Shown: piece after piece, positions 7,721-15,623 of the stretch
Layout: the number at the start of each line of letters is the position of its first letter
Position numbering within the stretch: the stretch's first letter is position 1
Assembly (NCBI RefSeq): GCF_001591805.1
Contig: NZ_BCVP01000040.1
Span: 1-57,118, forward strand
Source: Neobacillus novalis NBRC 102450
GTDB lineage: Bacteria; Bacillota; Bacilli; Bacillales; Cytobacillaceae
DNA length: 57,118 bases
Direction of reading: 5' to 3'
The notes under the pieces: generated by a model
Database searches by the model: none
Seen by the model: only the letters and a program-made list of their open reading frames with translations
What the model was told of the DNA's origin: nothing
Program-made: the position numbers and the translations under genes

Positions 7721-8598
7721 TATTTGGCATCCTTTTTCAGTGCTTCTAATTCTTCCTTCGAAAAATGATATTTTTCATTGCAGAAGTGGCAATGGGCCTC
7801 CGCCTGTCCATCTTCTTCAATCATTGCATTTATTTCGGCAGCACCAAGGCCAACAATGGCATTAGCAAAGCGCTCTTTAGAGCAGTTACACTCGAATTGT
7901 ACCGGCATTGTTTCTAATACCTTTACATTTTCTTTTCCAAAAAGTTCTTCTAAGACTTCCTCAGGCGTTAGGCCTTGTTCAATTAACGTGGAGATGGGCG
8001 CAATCGTTTTTAAGCGTTCCTCCATTTTGGCAATAACAGGCTCTTCAGTGCCTGGCATTAATTGAAAAATAAACCCGCCTGCCGCCAAGATTGTATCATC
8101 AGGGTTAACTAAAACACCGACACCAACCGATGTTGGCACCTGCTCCGATGTAGCAAAATAATAGGTGAAGTCCTCTCCTAATTCTCCTGAAACAAGTGGA
8201 ACCTGGCCAGAGAAAAAGTTGCGAAGCCCTACATCCTTGACGACTGACAGCAAGCCATCGGTGCCAACCGCACGGCGGACATCAAGCTTGCCATGCTCGT
8301 TTGATTCAAAATCAACCTCTGGATTGGACACATAGCCGCGGACTTCGCCTTTGGCATTACTGTCGACAACAATTTGCCCAATCGGGCCGCCGCCGTCTAT
8401 TTTAATTGTAAGTTTGTCCTCACCCTTAAGCATTGCGCCCATCATCACCCCTGCGGTCACCGCACGGCCTAGCGCGGCTGAAGCTGTCCGCCATGTGTGG
8501 TGCCGCCGCTGCGCCTCACTCACTGTTTCTGTCGTCCTTACTGCATAAGCGCGTATATTTCCATCATAGGCTAATGCTTTCACTAGATAATCCTTCAT
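7720..8598 (-). CDS. hslO: Redox-regulated chaperone Hsp33
   Basis: A cytosolic holdase activated by oxidative unfolding of its zinc centre. The four zinc cysteines are visible as CNCSKERF and CHFCNEKYHF at the C-terminus. The N-terminal Hsp33 core has GGPIGQIVVDSNAKGEVRGY. It has 292 residues, the normal size. The ATG is preceded by AAGGGGG. It follows coaX by 31 nt, the B. subtilis coaX-hslO-yacD arrangement. Confidence 0.97.
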   Translation of the reverse strand: MKDYLVKALAYDGNIRAYAVRTTETVSEAQRRHHTWRTASAALGRAVTAGVMMGAMLKGEDKLTIKIDGGGPIGQIVVDSNAKGEVRGYVSNPEVDFESNEHGKLDVRRAVGTDGLLSVVKDVGLRNFFSGQVPLVSGELGEDFTYYFATSEQVPTSVGVGVLVNPDDTILAAGGFIFQLMPGTEEPVIAKMEERLKTIAPISTLIEQGLTPEEVLEELFGKENVKVLETMPVQFECNCSKERFANAIVGLGAAEINAMIEEDGQAEAHCHFCNEKYHFSKEELEALKKDAK

Positions 8599-8629
8599 TA
8601 CATGACCCCCTTCTAGCTGCTTTTTTATC

Positions 8630-9397
8630 TTATCCCATATTACGTTTATAGATGAGCTGTAATCCTTTTAACGTTAAAAACGGATCAACCACATCAATGA
8701 TTGTTGATTCCTCGGCAATTAATGGGGCCAGCCCGCCTGTTGCAATAACCGTCGGCTTCTTCCCGCTCTGCTCCATCATCCGCTTTACAATGCCCTCTAC
8801 TTGTCCCACATACCCATAGACAATCCCCGCCTGCATGGCGGCCACCGTATTTTTCCCGATTATCCCTTCAGGTCGGGCAATTTCAATTCGCGGCAGTTTT
8901 GCCGCTTTAGAGTATAGCGCCTCTGTCGAAATACCAACACCTGGTGCAATCGCTCCACCCATATATTGCCGGTCCTCATTCACATAACAATAGGTGGTTG
9001 CTGTCCCAAAATCGACAATAATCAGCGGACTTCCATAATCTTGAATCGCCGCTACAGCGTTAACAATCCGGTCTGCTCCGACTTCCCTTGGGTTTTCGTA
9101 TTTAATATTCAGTCCTGTTTTTATTCCAGGTCCGACAATAAGCGGCTTAAGATGGAAGTACTTCTGGCACATTCTTTCTAACGCAAACATGATTGGCGGA
9201 ACAACGGAAGAAATAATAATGCCGTCAATATCGGAAAAAGAAAGACCTGAATGGTCAAACAACCCTTTTATGCTCATGCCAAACTCATCTTCTGTGCGGT
9301 TTCGGCTTGTTTCCACCCGCCAATGATATTTAAGTTTATCACCTTGATAAACACCTAAGACAATATTGGTATTTCCCACATCAAATACGAAAATCAA
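8630..9397 (-). CDS. coaX: Type III pantothenate kinase
   Basis: Phosphorylates pantothenate, the first step of coenzyme A synthesis. The ASKHA phosphate loop DVGNTN is at the N-terminus. Further family segments are VGADRIVNAVAA, IVDFGTATTYCYV and GGAIAPGVGIS. The conserved start MxxVxDVGNTN supports TTG at 9397, behind AAGTGAGTGA, rather than the in-frame GTG at 9406. That gives about 255 residues. Confidence 0.95.
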   Translation of the reverse strand: MIFVFDVGNTNIVLGVYQGDKLKYHWRVETSRNRTEDEFGMSIKGLFDHSGLSFSDIDGIIISSVVPPIMFALERMCQKYFHLKPLIVGPGIKTGLNIKYENPREVGADRIVNAVAAIQDYGSPLIIVDFGTATTYCYVNEDRQYMGGAIAPGVGISTEALYSKAAKLPRIEIARPEGIIGKNTVAAMQAGIVYGYVGQVEGIVKRMMEQSGKKPTVIATGGLAPLIAEESTIIDVVDPFLTLKGLQLIYKRNMG

Positions 9398-9547
9398 AGC
9401 TATCACTCACTTTATCGATTTTTCTTTTCTTCACTGAAAACATAATAACATAAATCGTATGTTGATGATAAAGAAAACTTGCCGAATGGCGGTTCATTAG
9501 CCGTGGTAGCACTGATGACTGTTGGGAAAATTTACTTTCCTATCGGC

Positions 9548-9582
9548 CAAAAAAAGAGTGCTTCGGTTCGAAGCACTCTTTT
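9548..9582 (-). terminator. Terminator after ftsH
   Basis: A perfect 14-bp stem with loop GTT is followed by a run of T on the minus strand, immediately beyond the ftsH stop codon. Confidence 0.9.
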
Positions 9583-9588
9583 CGCAAT

Positions 9589-11547
9589 TTACTTGTAATC
9601 AATTTCATCAGGTGGGGTATCGAGGAAAGATTTCTCCTCTTTCGCTTCCCCATCCTTTTTAGTATTAATGTTAACCTTCATATCCCCTGGCTTTTTTGGT
9701 CCAATCTTTACGGACTCTAAGGTAACAGAGGAATCCGGCATATGACCGTGGTCAACCAAGTATTTGATTTGTTCGGCAACAAGCGTTTCTACCTCAAGAA
9801 GTGTCTTAGCAATCAAATCAAGCTTGTCACGATTTTCAGTCAGAATCTTTCTTGCCTTTTCATAACATTCTTTAATAATTCTTTGAATTTCGAGATCAAT
9901 CTCGTAGGCAATTGCATCGGAATAATTTTGTTCATTGTGAATGTCACGGCCTAAGAAAACCTGACCTCCTGAACCTTGACCAAACTGGAGCGGCCCAAGC
10001 TTATCGCTCATCCCATATTCAGTTACCATCTTGCGGGCAATACCTGTAGCCCGCTGGAAGTCGTTGTGGGCACCCGTACTAACTTCACCAAAGACAATTT
10101 CTTCAGCGACACGTCCACCCAATAATCCGGTAATTTTATCAAGCAATTCCGGCTTTGTCATAAAGTAGCGGTCTTCTCTTGGAAGCATGACGGCATAGCC
10201 GCCAGCTTGCCCCCGGGGAACAATCGTCACTTTGTGGACCATATCTGCTTCATCGAGCACTAATCCGATAACGGTATGACCGCCCTCGTGGAAAGCTACG
10301 ATATTCCGTTCTTTTTCGGAAATAACCCGGCTCTTTTTAGCTGGACCAGCAATGACGCGGTCTGTTGCTTCATCGATATCTTCCATATCGATTTTTTTCT
10401 TATTGGTTCGAGCTGCCACTAGTGCGGCCTCATTCAATAAATTCTCTAGGTCAGCACCTGAGAAACCAGGTGTACGCATCGCAATATTTTTCAAGTTTAC
10501 TGATTCATCTAACGGTTTATTACGTGCATGGACTTTTAATACTGCCTCACGGCCAATTACATCCGGACGATCAACGGTAATTTGACGGTCAAAACGGCCT
10601 GGACGTAATAATGCAGGGTCGAGAATATCCGCACGGTTCGTTGCTGCAATGATAATGATTCCCTCATTCGCACCAAAACCATCCATCTCAACTAAAAGTT
10701 GATTCAACGTTTGTTCACGCTCATCGTGTCCGCCGCCGAGTCCTGCTCCGCGCTGACGTCCGACAGCATCGATTTCATCAATAAAAATAATACATGGTGC
10801 ATTTTTCTTTGCATTTTCAAATAAATCACGAACACGCGAAGCACCGACCCCAACAAACATTTCGACAAAGTCAGAACCGCTTATTGAGAAGAAAGGAACA
10901 CCCGCTTCACCTGCTGTTGCCCGGGCAAGTAATGTTTTACCAGTCCCTGGAGGTCCCACTAAAAGAACTCCCTTTGGAATACGGGCACCCAATTCAGCAA
11001 ATTTGCGTGGATCTTTCAGAAACTCCACAACTTCAACTAATTCAGCCTTTTCCTCATCCGCACCAGCAACATCTCTAAAACGGACCTTTTTCTTATCATC
11101 GTTATAAAGCTTTGCTTTCGATTTACCAAAATTCATAACCCGGCTGCCGCCGCCTTGAGCTTGGTTTAATAAGAAAAAGAATAAAATAAAGATAATCACA
11201 AATGGAATAATTGAAGTAAAGAAGGTCACCCAGCCGCTAGTTTCCTTTGCTGGCATTACTTCCACTTTTGAATCAGCTGCATCAATTCGTGCGAGAATTT
11301 TCTCGCTGTTTGGAATATAGGTTATAAATTTCTTGTCTTTTGCATTGAGCTCACCGCGAACTTCATACACTCCTCGTTCAGGCTGCATCGAAAATGTTTT
11401 AACCTCACCTTTTTCTAATTGCTTAACGAACCTATCATAGGAAATGTGATCGGTCGGCTCGTTACTCCCATTAAAGAAACTAACCACGCCAATAATAACT
11501 AAAAATATTAATAAATAAAAGATGGTATTACGGAAAATCCGATTCAT
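9589..11547 (-). CDS. ftsH: ATP-dependent zinc metalloprotease FtsH
   Basis: A membrane-bound hexameric AAA+ protease for membrane and regulatory proteins. Two membrane segments (about residues 8-26 and 110-130) flank an extracytoplasmic domain. The AAA module has Walker A GPPGTGKT and Walker B IIFIDEIDAVG. The protease zinc site reads HEGGH, a slight variant of the usual HEAGH that keeps HExxH. It has 652 residues and a strong GGAGGAGG site before ATG. A sigma-A-like promoter lies directly upstream, separating it from hprT. Confidence 0.98.
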   Translation of the reverse strand: MNRIFRNTIFYLLIFLVIIGVVSFFNGSNEPTDHISYDRFVKQLEKGEVKTFSMQPERGVYEVRGELNAKDKKFITYIPNSEKILARIDAADSKVEVMPAKETSGWVTFFTSIIPFVIIFILFFFLLNQAQGGGSRVMNFGKSKAKLYNDDKKKVRFRDVAGADEEKAELVEVVEFLKDPRKFAELGARIPKGVLLVGPPGTGKTLLARATAGEAGVPFFSISGSDFVEMFVGVGASRVRDLFENAKKNAPCIIFIDEIDAVGRQRGAGLGGGHDEREQTLNQLLVEMDGFGANEGIIIIAATNRADILDPALLRPGRFDRQITVDRPDVIGREAVLKVHARNKPLDESVNLKNIAMRTPGFSGADLENLLNEAALVAARTNKKKIDMEDIDEATDRVIAGPAKKSRVISEKERNIVAFHEGGHTVIGLVLDEADMVHKVTIVPRGQAGGYAVMLPREDRYFMTKPELLDKITGLLGGRVAEEIVFGEVSTGAHNDFQRATGIARKMVTEYGMSDKLGPLQFGQGSGGQVFLGRDIHNEQNYSDAIAYEIDLEIQRIIKECYEKARKILTENRDKLDLIAKTLLEVETLVAEQIKYLVDHGHMPDSSVTLESVKIGPKKPGDMKVNINTKKDGEAKEEKSFLDTPPDEIDYK

Positions 11548-11582
11548 CTCTTACCTCCTCCCGCGGGTAAAAACTATATTAA

Positions 11583-11612
11583 ATAGTATCATAGAAAATC
11601 TTACTAATTCAA
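11583..11612 (-). promoter_or_regulatory. Sigma-A-like promoter of ftsH
   Basis: TTGAAT (11607-11612) and TACTAT (11583-11588) on the minus strand are 18 bp apart, about 36 nt upstream of the ftsH ATG. Confidence 0.55.
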
Positions 11613-11684
11613 GGAATTGCTCTCAATTTTTGGCACCATTCGTTCCTTTAGACATAGGGAAGGAAAAACCAATTTAGTGATTCC

Positions 11685-12233
11685 TTATTGATTATTGCTA
11701 TAAACTTCAGGTTTTAAAACGCCAATATATGGGAGGTTTCGGTATTTCTCGATATAATCCAATCCATAACCGACAACAAACTCATCTGGGACGACGAATC
11801 CAACATAATCCGCTTTAATTCCACTCTTTCTTCCGGTAGGCTTATCAAGTAAGGTCACAATCTTAATGGACTTTGCCTTCCGGTAACGGAATAAATCGAC
11901 TAAATAACTGAGCGTTAGACCGCTGTCAATTATATCCTCGATAATTAATATGTCCCTTCCTTCCACTGAAGTATCCAGGTCCTTGAGGATTTTCACCTCT
12001 CCTGATGAAACAAACCCGGTACCGTAGCTGGAAACATCCATAAAATCCATTTCAAGATAGCAATCCATCCGTTTTAATAAATCTCCCATAAAGGGCATCG
12101 CGCCTTTTAGAACGCCAATGGCGAGCGGAAAGCGATCTTTGTATTCTTCTGTTAACTCGGCTGCTAACACTTTTATCTTCTCTTGAATTTCCTCTTCTGA
12201 AACTAACACCTTTTCAATATCCTGCTTCATCAT
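11685..12233 (-). CDS. hprT: Hypoxanthine-guanine phosphoribosyltransferase
   Basis: Salvages hypoxanthine and guanine to IMP and GMP using PRPP. The PRPP-binding motif ILIIEDIIDSGLTL is central, with the flexible-loop region MDVSSYGTG before it and DYVGFVVPDEFVVGYGLDY near the C-terminus. The open frame extends further upstream, but AGGAGG sits 7 nt before the ATG at 12233 and the start MMKQDIEKVL matches B. subtilis (182 residues). It is directly downstream of tilS, the conserved tilS-hprT-ftsH order. Confidence 0.96.
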   Translation of the reverse strand: MMKQDIEKVLVSEEEIQEKIKVLAAELTEEYKDRFPLAIGVLKGAMPFMGDLLKRMDCYLEMDFMDVSSYGTGFVSSGEVKILKDLDTSVEGRDILIIEDIIDSGLTLSYLVDLFRYRKAKSIKIVTLLDKPTGRKSGIKADYVGFVVPDEFVVGYGLDYIEKYRNLPYIGVLKPEVYSNNQ

Positions 12234-12255
12234 AAATGTGCCTCCTAGAAGATTG

Positions 12256-13641
12256 TTACTTATCATAAGTAAGTAGTATATATTGTTTTGTGGATGTATC
12301 AATACCTTCAAAAGAAGATTTTTTTAAACCTGGAAGCCAAATAATGCAATCCTTTTTGTCCGTAATAACAGGCCATTGATCTCGGTCCTGAATAGGAACC
12401 TTCTGATCAATAAAAATATCCTTTAACTTTTTCGACCCTTGCATCCCCTTCAATGTCATTCGATCGCCTTTATTCCTTGTACGAATGATAATCGGCCACT
12501 GAATACTGCAAGCCTTAAACAAGGCCGTGTATTGGTTTGTATCAGGGATTTCCTTATCTAAATAATCGATTCGGATACTCCCTCCTGTTGGCAAGACAAT
12601 ACTCCCTGGCTCGTTTATTTCAAAAAGGTATTTTTCTCCCACATTGGAAGTAAAAAGGAAAGACAGCTGCGAATAGGAGCGAATAACTTTTAAACCATTG
12701 GGAAAATCAAGTTCACCTGAAGGTTCACGATGATGAATTAAGAAAAATACTTGATCGATATGTATCGCCGAAAGAGAAGAAGGTTTTTCTTTGTAAAGAT
12801 AGTTTAATATTAGTTGAATCCCTCTCCTTTGTAAAGGTAAAGGCACTTCAAGAAATCTTTTAATGTCAAGAGTAATTTTACTCTCTTCTCTTTTTGTCAT
12901 TACTGTAGTCATTCGCTTGACGGTTAACTCCTGTAGAAATACCTCATCGCTTTGAAGCTCTTCGCTAAACCGTTGGAAATGTTCATGAACACGGCTGTTT
13001 TCCTTTTTTAAAAAAGGGAGAACCTGCTTGCGAAATCGATTTCTACTATAAATACTTTTCTCATTACTTGGGTCAATCCTCGGGCTAAGATGGTGGTGTC
13101 GACAATATTGCTGTATCTCATCCTTTGTCAAACTCAAGAATGGGCGGAAAATAGCACCTGGAGAAAAAGGACGGGTAAATGGGATTCCTGCTCTCGCTTT
13201 TCCACTGCTTCCTCTCGTTAACCTCATGAGAATGGTCTCAATTTGATCGTCACCATGATGGCCGAGAGCTAGATAGCTGCAGTCATACTTCTCCATTACT
13301 TGTGCGTAAAATTGATATCTTACTTCTCGTGCTGCAATTTGCGAACTCTTCCCGGTTCTTTCCAATATTTCAGGTACGTTGACCCGCACCATTTCAAAGG
13401 GAATATCAAGCTGTTCACAAATATTTTTGACAAACATGGCATCCTCATAAGACTCCTGACCACGAAACATATGGTCCACATGGGCAGCAATAATGGAAAG
13501 ATTCCTTTTAACTTTTTCCCCCTGCAGATAGTAAAGCAGTGCTAAAGAATCCGGTCCTCCTGAAACACCAACGACAATTTTCTTATTATCAAGCAGAAAT
13601 GAGTGGTGCTTTAAAAGGGCCTCAACCTTTGTTTCCAACAT
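12256..13641 (-). CDS. tilS: tRNA(Ile)-lysidine synthase
   Basis: Converts C34 of tRNA-Ile(CAU) to lysidine so that it reads AUA; an essential enzyme. The N-terminal PP-loop ATPase motif VVGVSGGPDSLALLYYL is at residues 23-39. HVDHMFRG, LGHHGDDQIET and the later RFRKQVLPFL are characteristic. The C-terminal TilS domain continues to residue 461. The RBS is weak and distant (AAGGAACG). Confidence 0.96.
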   Translation of the reverse strand: MLETKVEALLKHHSFLLDNKKIVVGVSGGPDSLALLYYLQGEKVKRNLSIIAAHVDHMFRGQESYEDAMFVKNICEQLDIPFEMVRVNVPEILERTGKSSQIAAREVRYQFYAQVMEKYDCSYLALGHHGDDQIETILMRLTRGSSGKARAGIPFTRPFSPGAIFRPFLSLTKDEIQQYCRHHHLSPRIDPSNEKSIYSRNRFRKQVLPFLKKENSRVHEHFQRFSEELQSDEVFLQELTVKRMTTVMTKREESKITLDIKRFLEVPLPLQRRGIQLILNYLYKEKPSSLSAIHIDQVFFLIHHREPSGELDFPNGLKVIRSYSQLSFLFTSNVGEKYLFEINEPGSIVLPTGGSIRIDYLDKEIPDTNQYTALFKACSIQWPIIIRTRNKGDRMTLKGMQGSKKLKDIFIDQKVPIQDRDQWPVITDKKDCIIWLPGLKKSSFEGIDTSTKQYILLTYDK

Positions 13642-13803
13642 ATGATTACACGTTCCTTAAACATAAGTATTTACCTAAAAAAATTTAGAATACCAATAGC
13701 TTACCACTAACCGCATTTAGCTATCAAAATATTGGCATGATAAATGGACTAGAAATTTTTTCATTTTCTTATATACGGAGAAACTTATAAATAGTTTCAC
13801 GAA

Positions 13804-14826
13804 TTAAAGCAATTTATTAAAAGTATACAAGGCATATAAAATGCCTAGAACCAAAGCAATAATGAAAAATTCTGTCCAGCCGCTCTTTTTCTTCTTTTTT
13901 CGGTAGGTCTGCCTTGTCAGAGGCTTGCCAGCCTTCGGTTTATTTTTTTGACTATTTACTGAGGCGCCGCTGTCGGCTCTTTTGGGCTGTATAGACGGGT
14001 CAAAACTTGGTTTATCCACCATTACGTCTAATAAATCAGCCCTCATTTGCTTTGCATTGCTGTAATGTCCCTGTAGGGCTTTTACGATTGCCTTTTCAAA
14101 TTTCAATAGTTCCGGCTTTTGCCGAATTGCTTCTTTTAACTGTAACATACCCCCGGAGGCTTTCTTAAATCGTTTTGGATAGGCAGAGTTTATCATGATC
14201 ATGGCAGCAGCAAATAAATCATAGGACGGCTCTGCCTTTCGTGAACCTAACCCCCAATAGCCGCGGTCATAAAACTCAGTGAATTCCTTAATCGCCCTTC
14301 CTTGCATCGTTGTTCCGCCGACATCAATACATCTGATTTTCGGCGGCGGTCCTGTCACAATTAAGTTCTCCGGCTTTAAATCACCAAAAACCCAGCCGTT
14401 TTCATGGAGCACCTCTAAATCACTAAGCAGCTGCAAAAATAACACGAGTGTCCAGGATTTACCCCTGTGATGTAAAAAGGAAAGGAAGTCAGGGCCCTGA
14501 ATATATTCCATGACATAGAAGGAAATAAGCGGTCCCACCTGTTTACATTGCCAATCATCGACATCAAGCAAAGAAGGCCCGAGGGTTTGGGGCCCCTGGA
14601 CCTTTGCAAAGGATTTCAGAACATTTACCTCTGAGGTGATGGACATCCCATTATCACTCATTTTCAATGCCACTTGAGTATGCTTGTGTTTGGCAAGGTA
14701 CACCACTCCGTTTGCCCCATACCCTAGTTCTTTTACAATCGTATAGTTATTTCCATGCCATTTTCCAGAAATGATGGTCCCAGGACGAAGATTATATTGA
14801 TTCTTCAAAGTATGATTCATCATCAC
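13804..14826 (-). CDS. yabT: Hanks-type Ser/Thr protein kinase YabT
   Basis: A sporulation-associated membrane kinase; B. subtilis YabT is DNA-stimulated and phosphorylates RecA during spore formation. The kinase domain (about residues 25-265) has glycine loop GYGANGVV, the VALK lysine, catalytic FGDLKPEN in place of HRDLKPEN, and DVGG in place of DFG. All catalytic residues are therefore kept in an atypical setting. A Lys-rich stretch (near residues 290-318) leads to one C-terminal membrane segment (about 320-336), a tail-anchored layout without PASTA repeats. It starts with GTG behind AAGGAG and overlaps yabS by 35 nt. Confidence 0.92.
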   Translation of the reverse strand: MMMNHTLKNQYNLRPGTIISGKWHGNNYTIVKELGYGANGVVYLAKHKHTQVALKMSDNGMSITSEVNVLKSFAKVQGPQTLGPSLLDVDDWQCKQVGPLISFYVMEYIQGPDFLSFLHHRGKSWTLVLFLQLLSDLEVLHENGWVFGDLKPENLIVTGPPPKIRCIDVGGTTMQGRAIKEFTEFYDRGYWGLGSRKAEPSYDLFAAAMIMINSAYPKRFKKASGGMLQLKEAIRQKPELLKFEKAIVKALQGHYSNAKQMRADLLDVMVDKPSFDPSIQPKRADSGASVNSQKNKPKAGKPLTRQTYRKKKKKSGWTEFFIIALVLGILYALYTFNKLL

Positions 14827-15529
14827 GTGAAAGCAGGCTCCTTATTGATTGTTTTTGGTTGAATGAGGAAAGCGCCGTCCGTAATGCCGGCCCTGTTGGC
14901 GTAATCCCCCCAGTCGACAGCTGTGAAAAGATACTTGTCAAAGATTGTAGCTTAGGCGTCCAATCCAGCAATTTTTCGACATCATTCTTTTTCCCGGGAA
15001 ATACGTAAACTGAAAATTGGTTCTCTCCGCTTCGGGCGTTTAAGCTTAGAGAGAGGTCAAGCAGTGCCTCCTTCACGGTTGGAAGCTTATGTTTCATGCT
15101 TGCACTTGTATCGACAAGAATCAACACTTCTAATTCGACAGTTTCCCCTAATTCATCGACAACCTCCATGACTTCTCCGCGTTTGTCTGGCGGCAGGTCT
15201 TCCATCGTTTGCGAACGTCCTAAAATTTGCTGTAATTGACTATTTACCACACCTTGAATCGTTTGGTTCATCGCTTTCCGGGTTACCATTTGCACCGTTT
15301 GCGAAAGTGCTTCCGTATAAACAATCTGACTGACTCCGCCGCCGGACATGGCAATCCCTTCTATTTCCGTCATTCCCTTTTCATCTATAATATCCTTCTC
15401 AGTAACACCAATAACATTGACCGTAATCCCCTGTTCCTTCGCGAGTGCAGCCATAGCAATTGGATCTTCTCCTTGATTCGAACAGCCATCTGTAATCAAT
15501 AAGATTTGCCTAATTTTCCCTGTATACAT
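14792..15529 (-). CDS. yabS: von Willebrand factor A domain protein YabS
   Basis: A cytoplasmic VWA protein encoded next to the YabT kinase in Bacillus. The metal-ion (MIDAS) motif DTSAS is at about residue 138, in the N-terminal strand of a VWA half-domain. The first 60 residues (LLITDGCSNQG, then GITVNVIGV) look like the C-terminal half of another VWA fold, so the protein appears to hold a partial VWA followed by a second one. The start is ATG after GGGAGAAGG. A function with YabT in sporulation is inferred from linkage and overlap. Confidence 0.88.
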   Translation of the reverse strand: MYTGKIRQILLITDGCSNQGEDPIAMAALAKEQGITVNVIGVTEKDIIDEKGMTEIEGIAMSGGGVSQIVYTEALSQTVQMVTRKAMNQTIQGVVNSQLQQILGRSQTMEDLPPDKRGEVMEVVDELGETVELEVLILVDTSASMKHKLPTVKEALLDLSLSLNARSGENQFSVYVFPGKKNDVEKLLDWTPKLQSLTSIFSQLSTGGITPTGPALRTALSSFNQKQSIRSLLSRDDESYFEESI

Positions 15530-15623
15530 AACCTTCTCCCTCCACGTAACGTATTGCTACCATTTTCGACGGGAATAAGGTGAATTATACATATTTTAAC
15601 AGGGTTTTGCCTAAAATAAGCTG

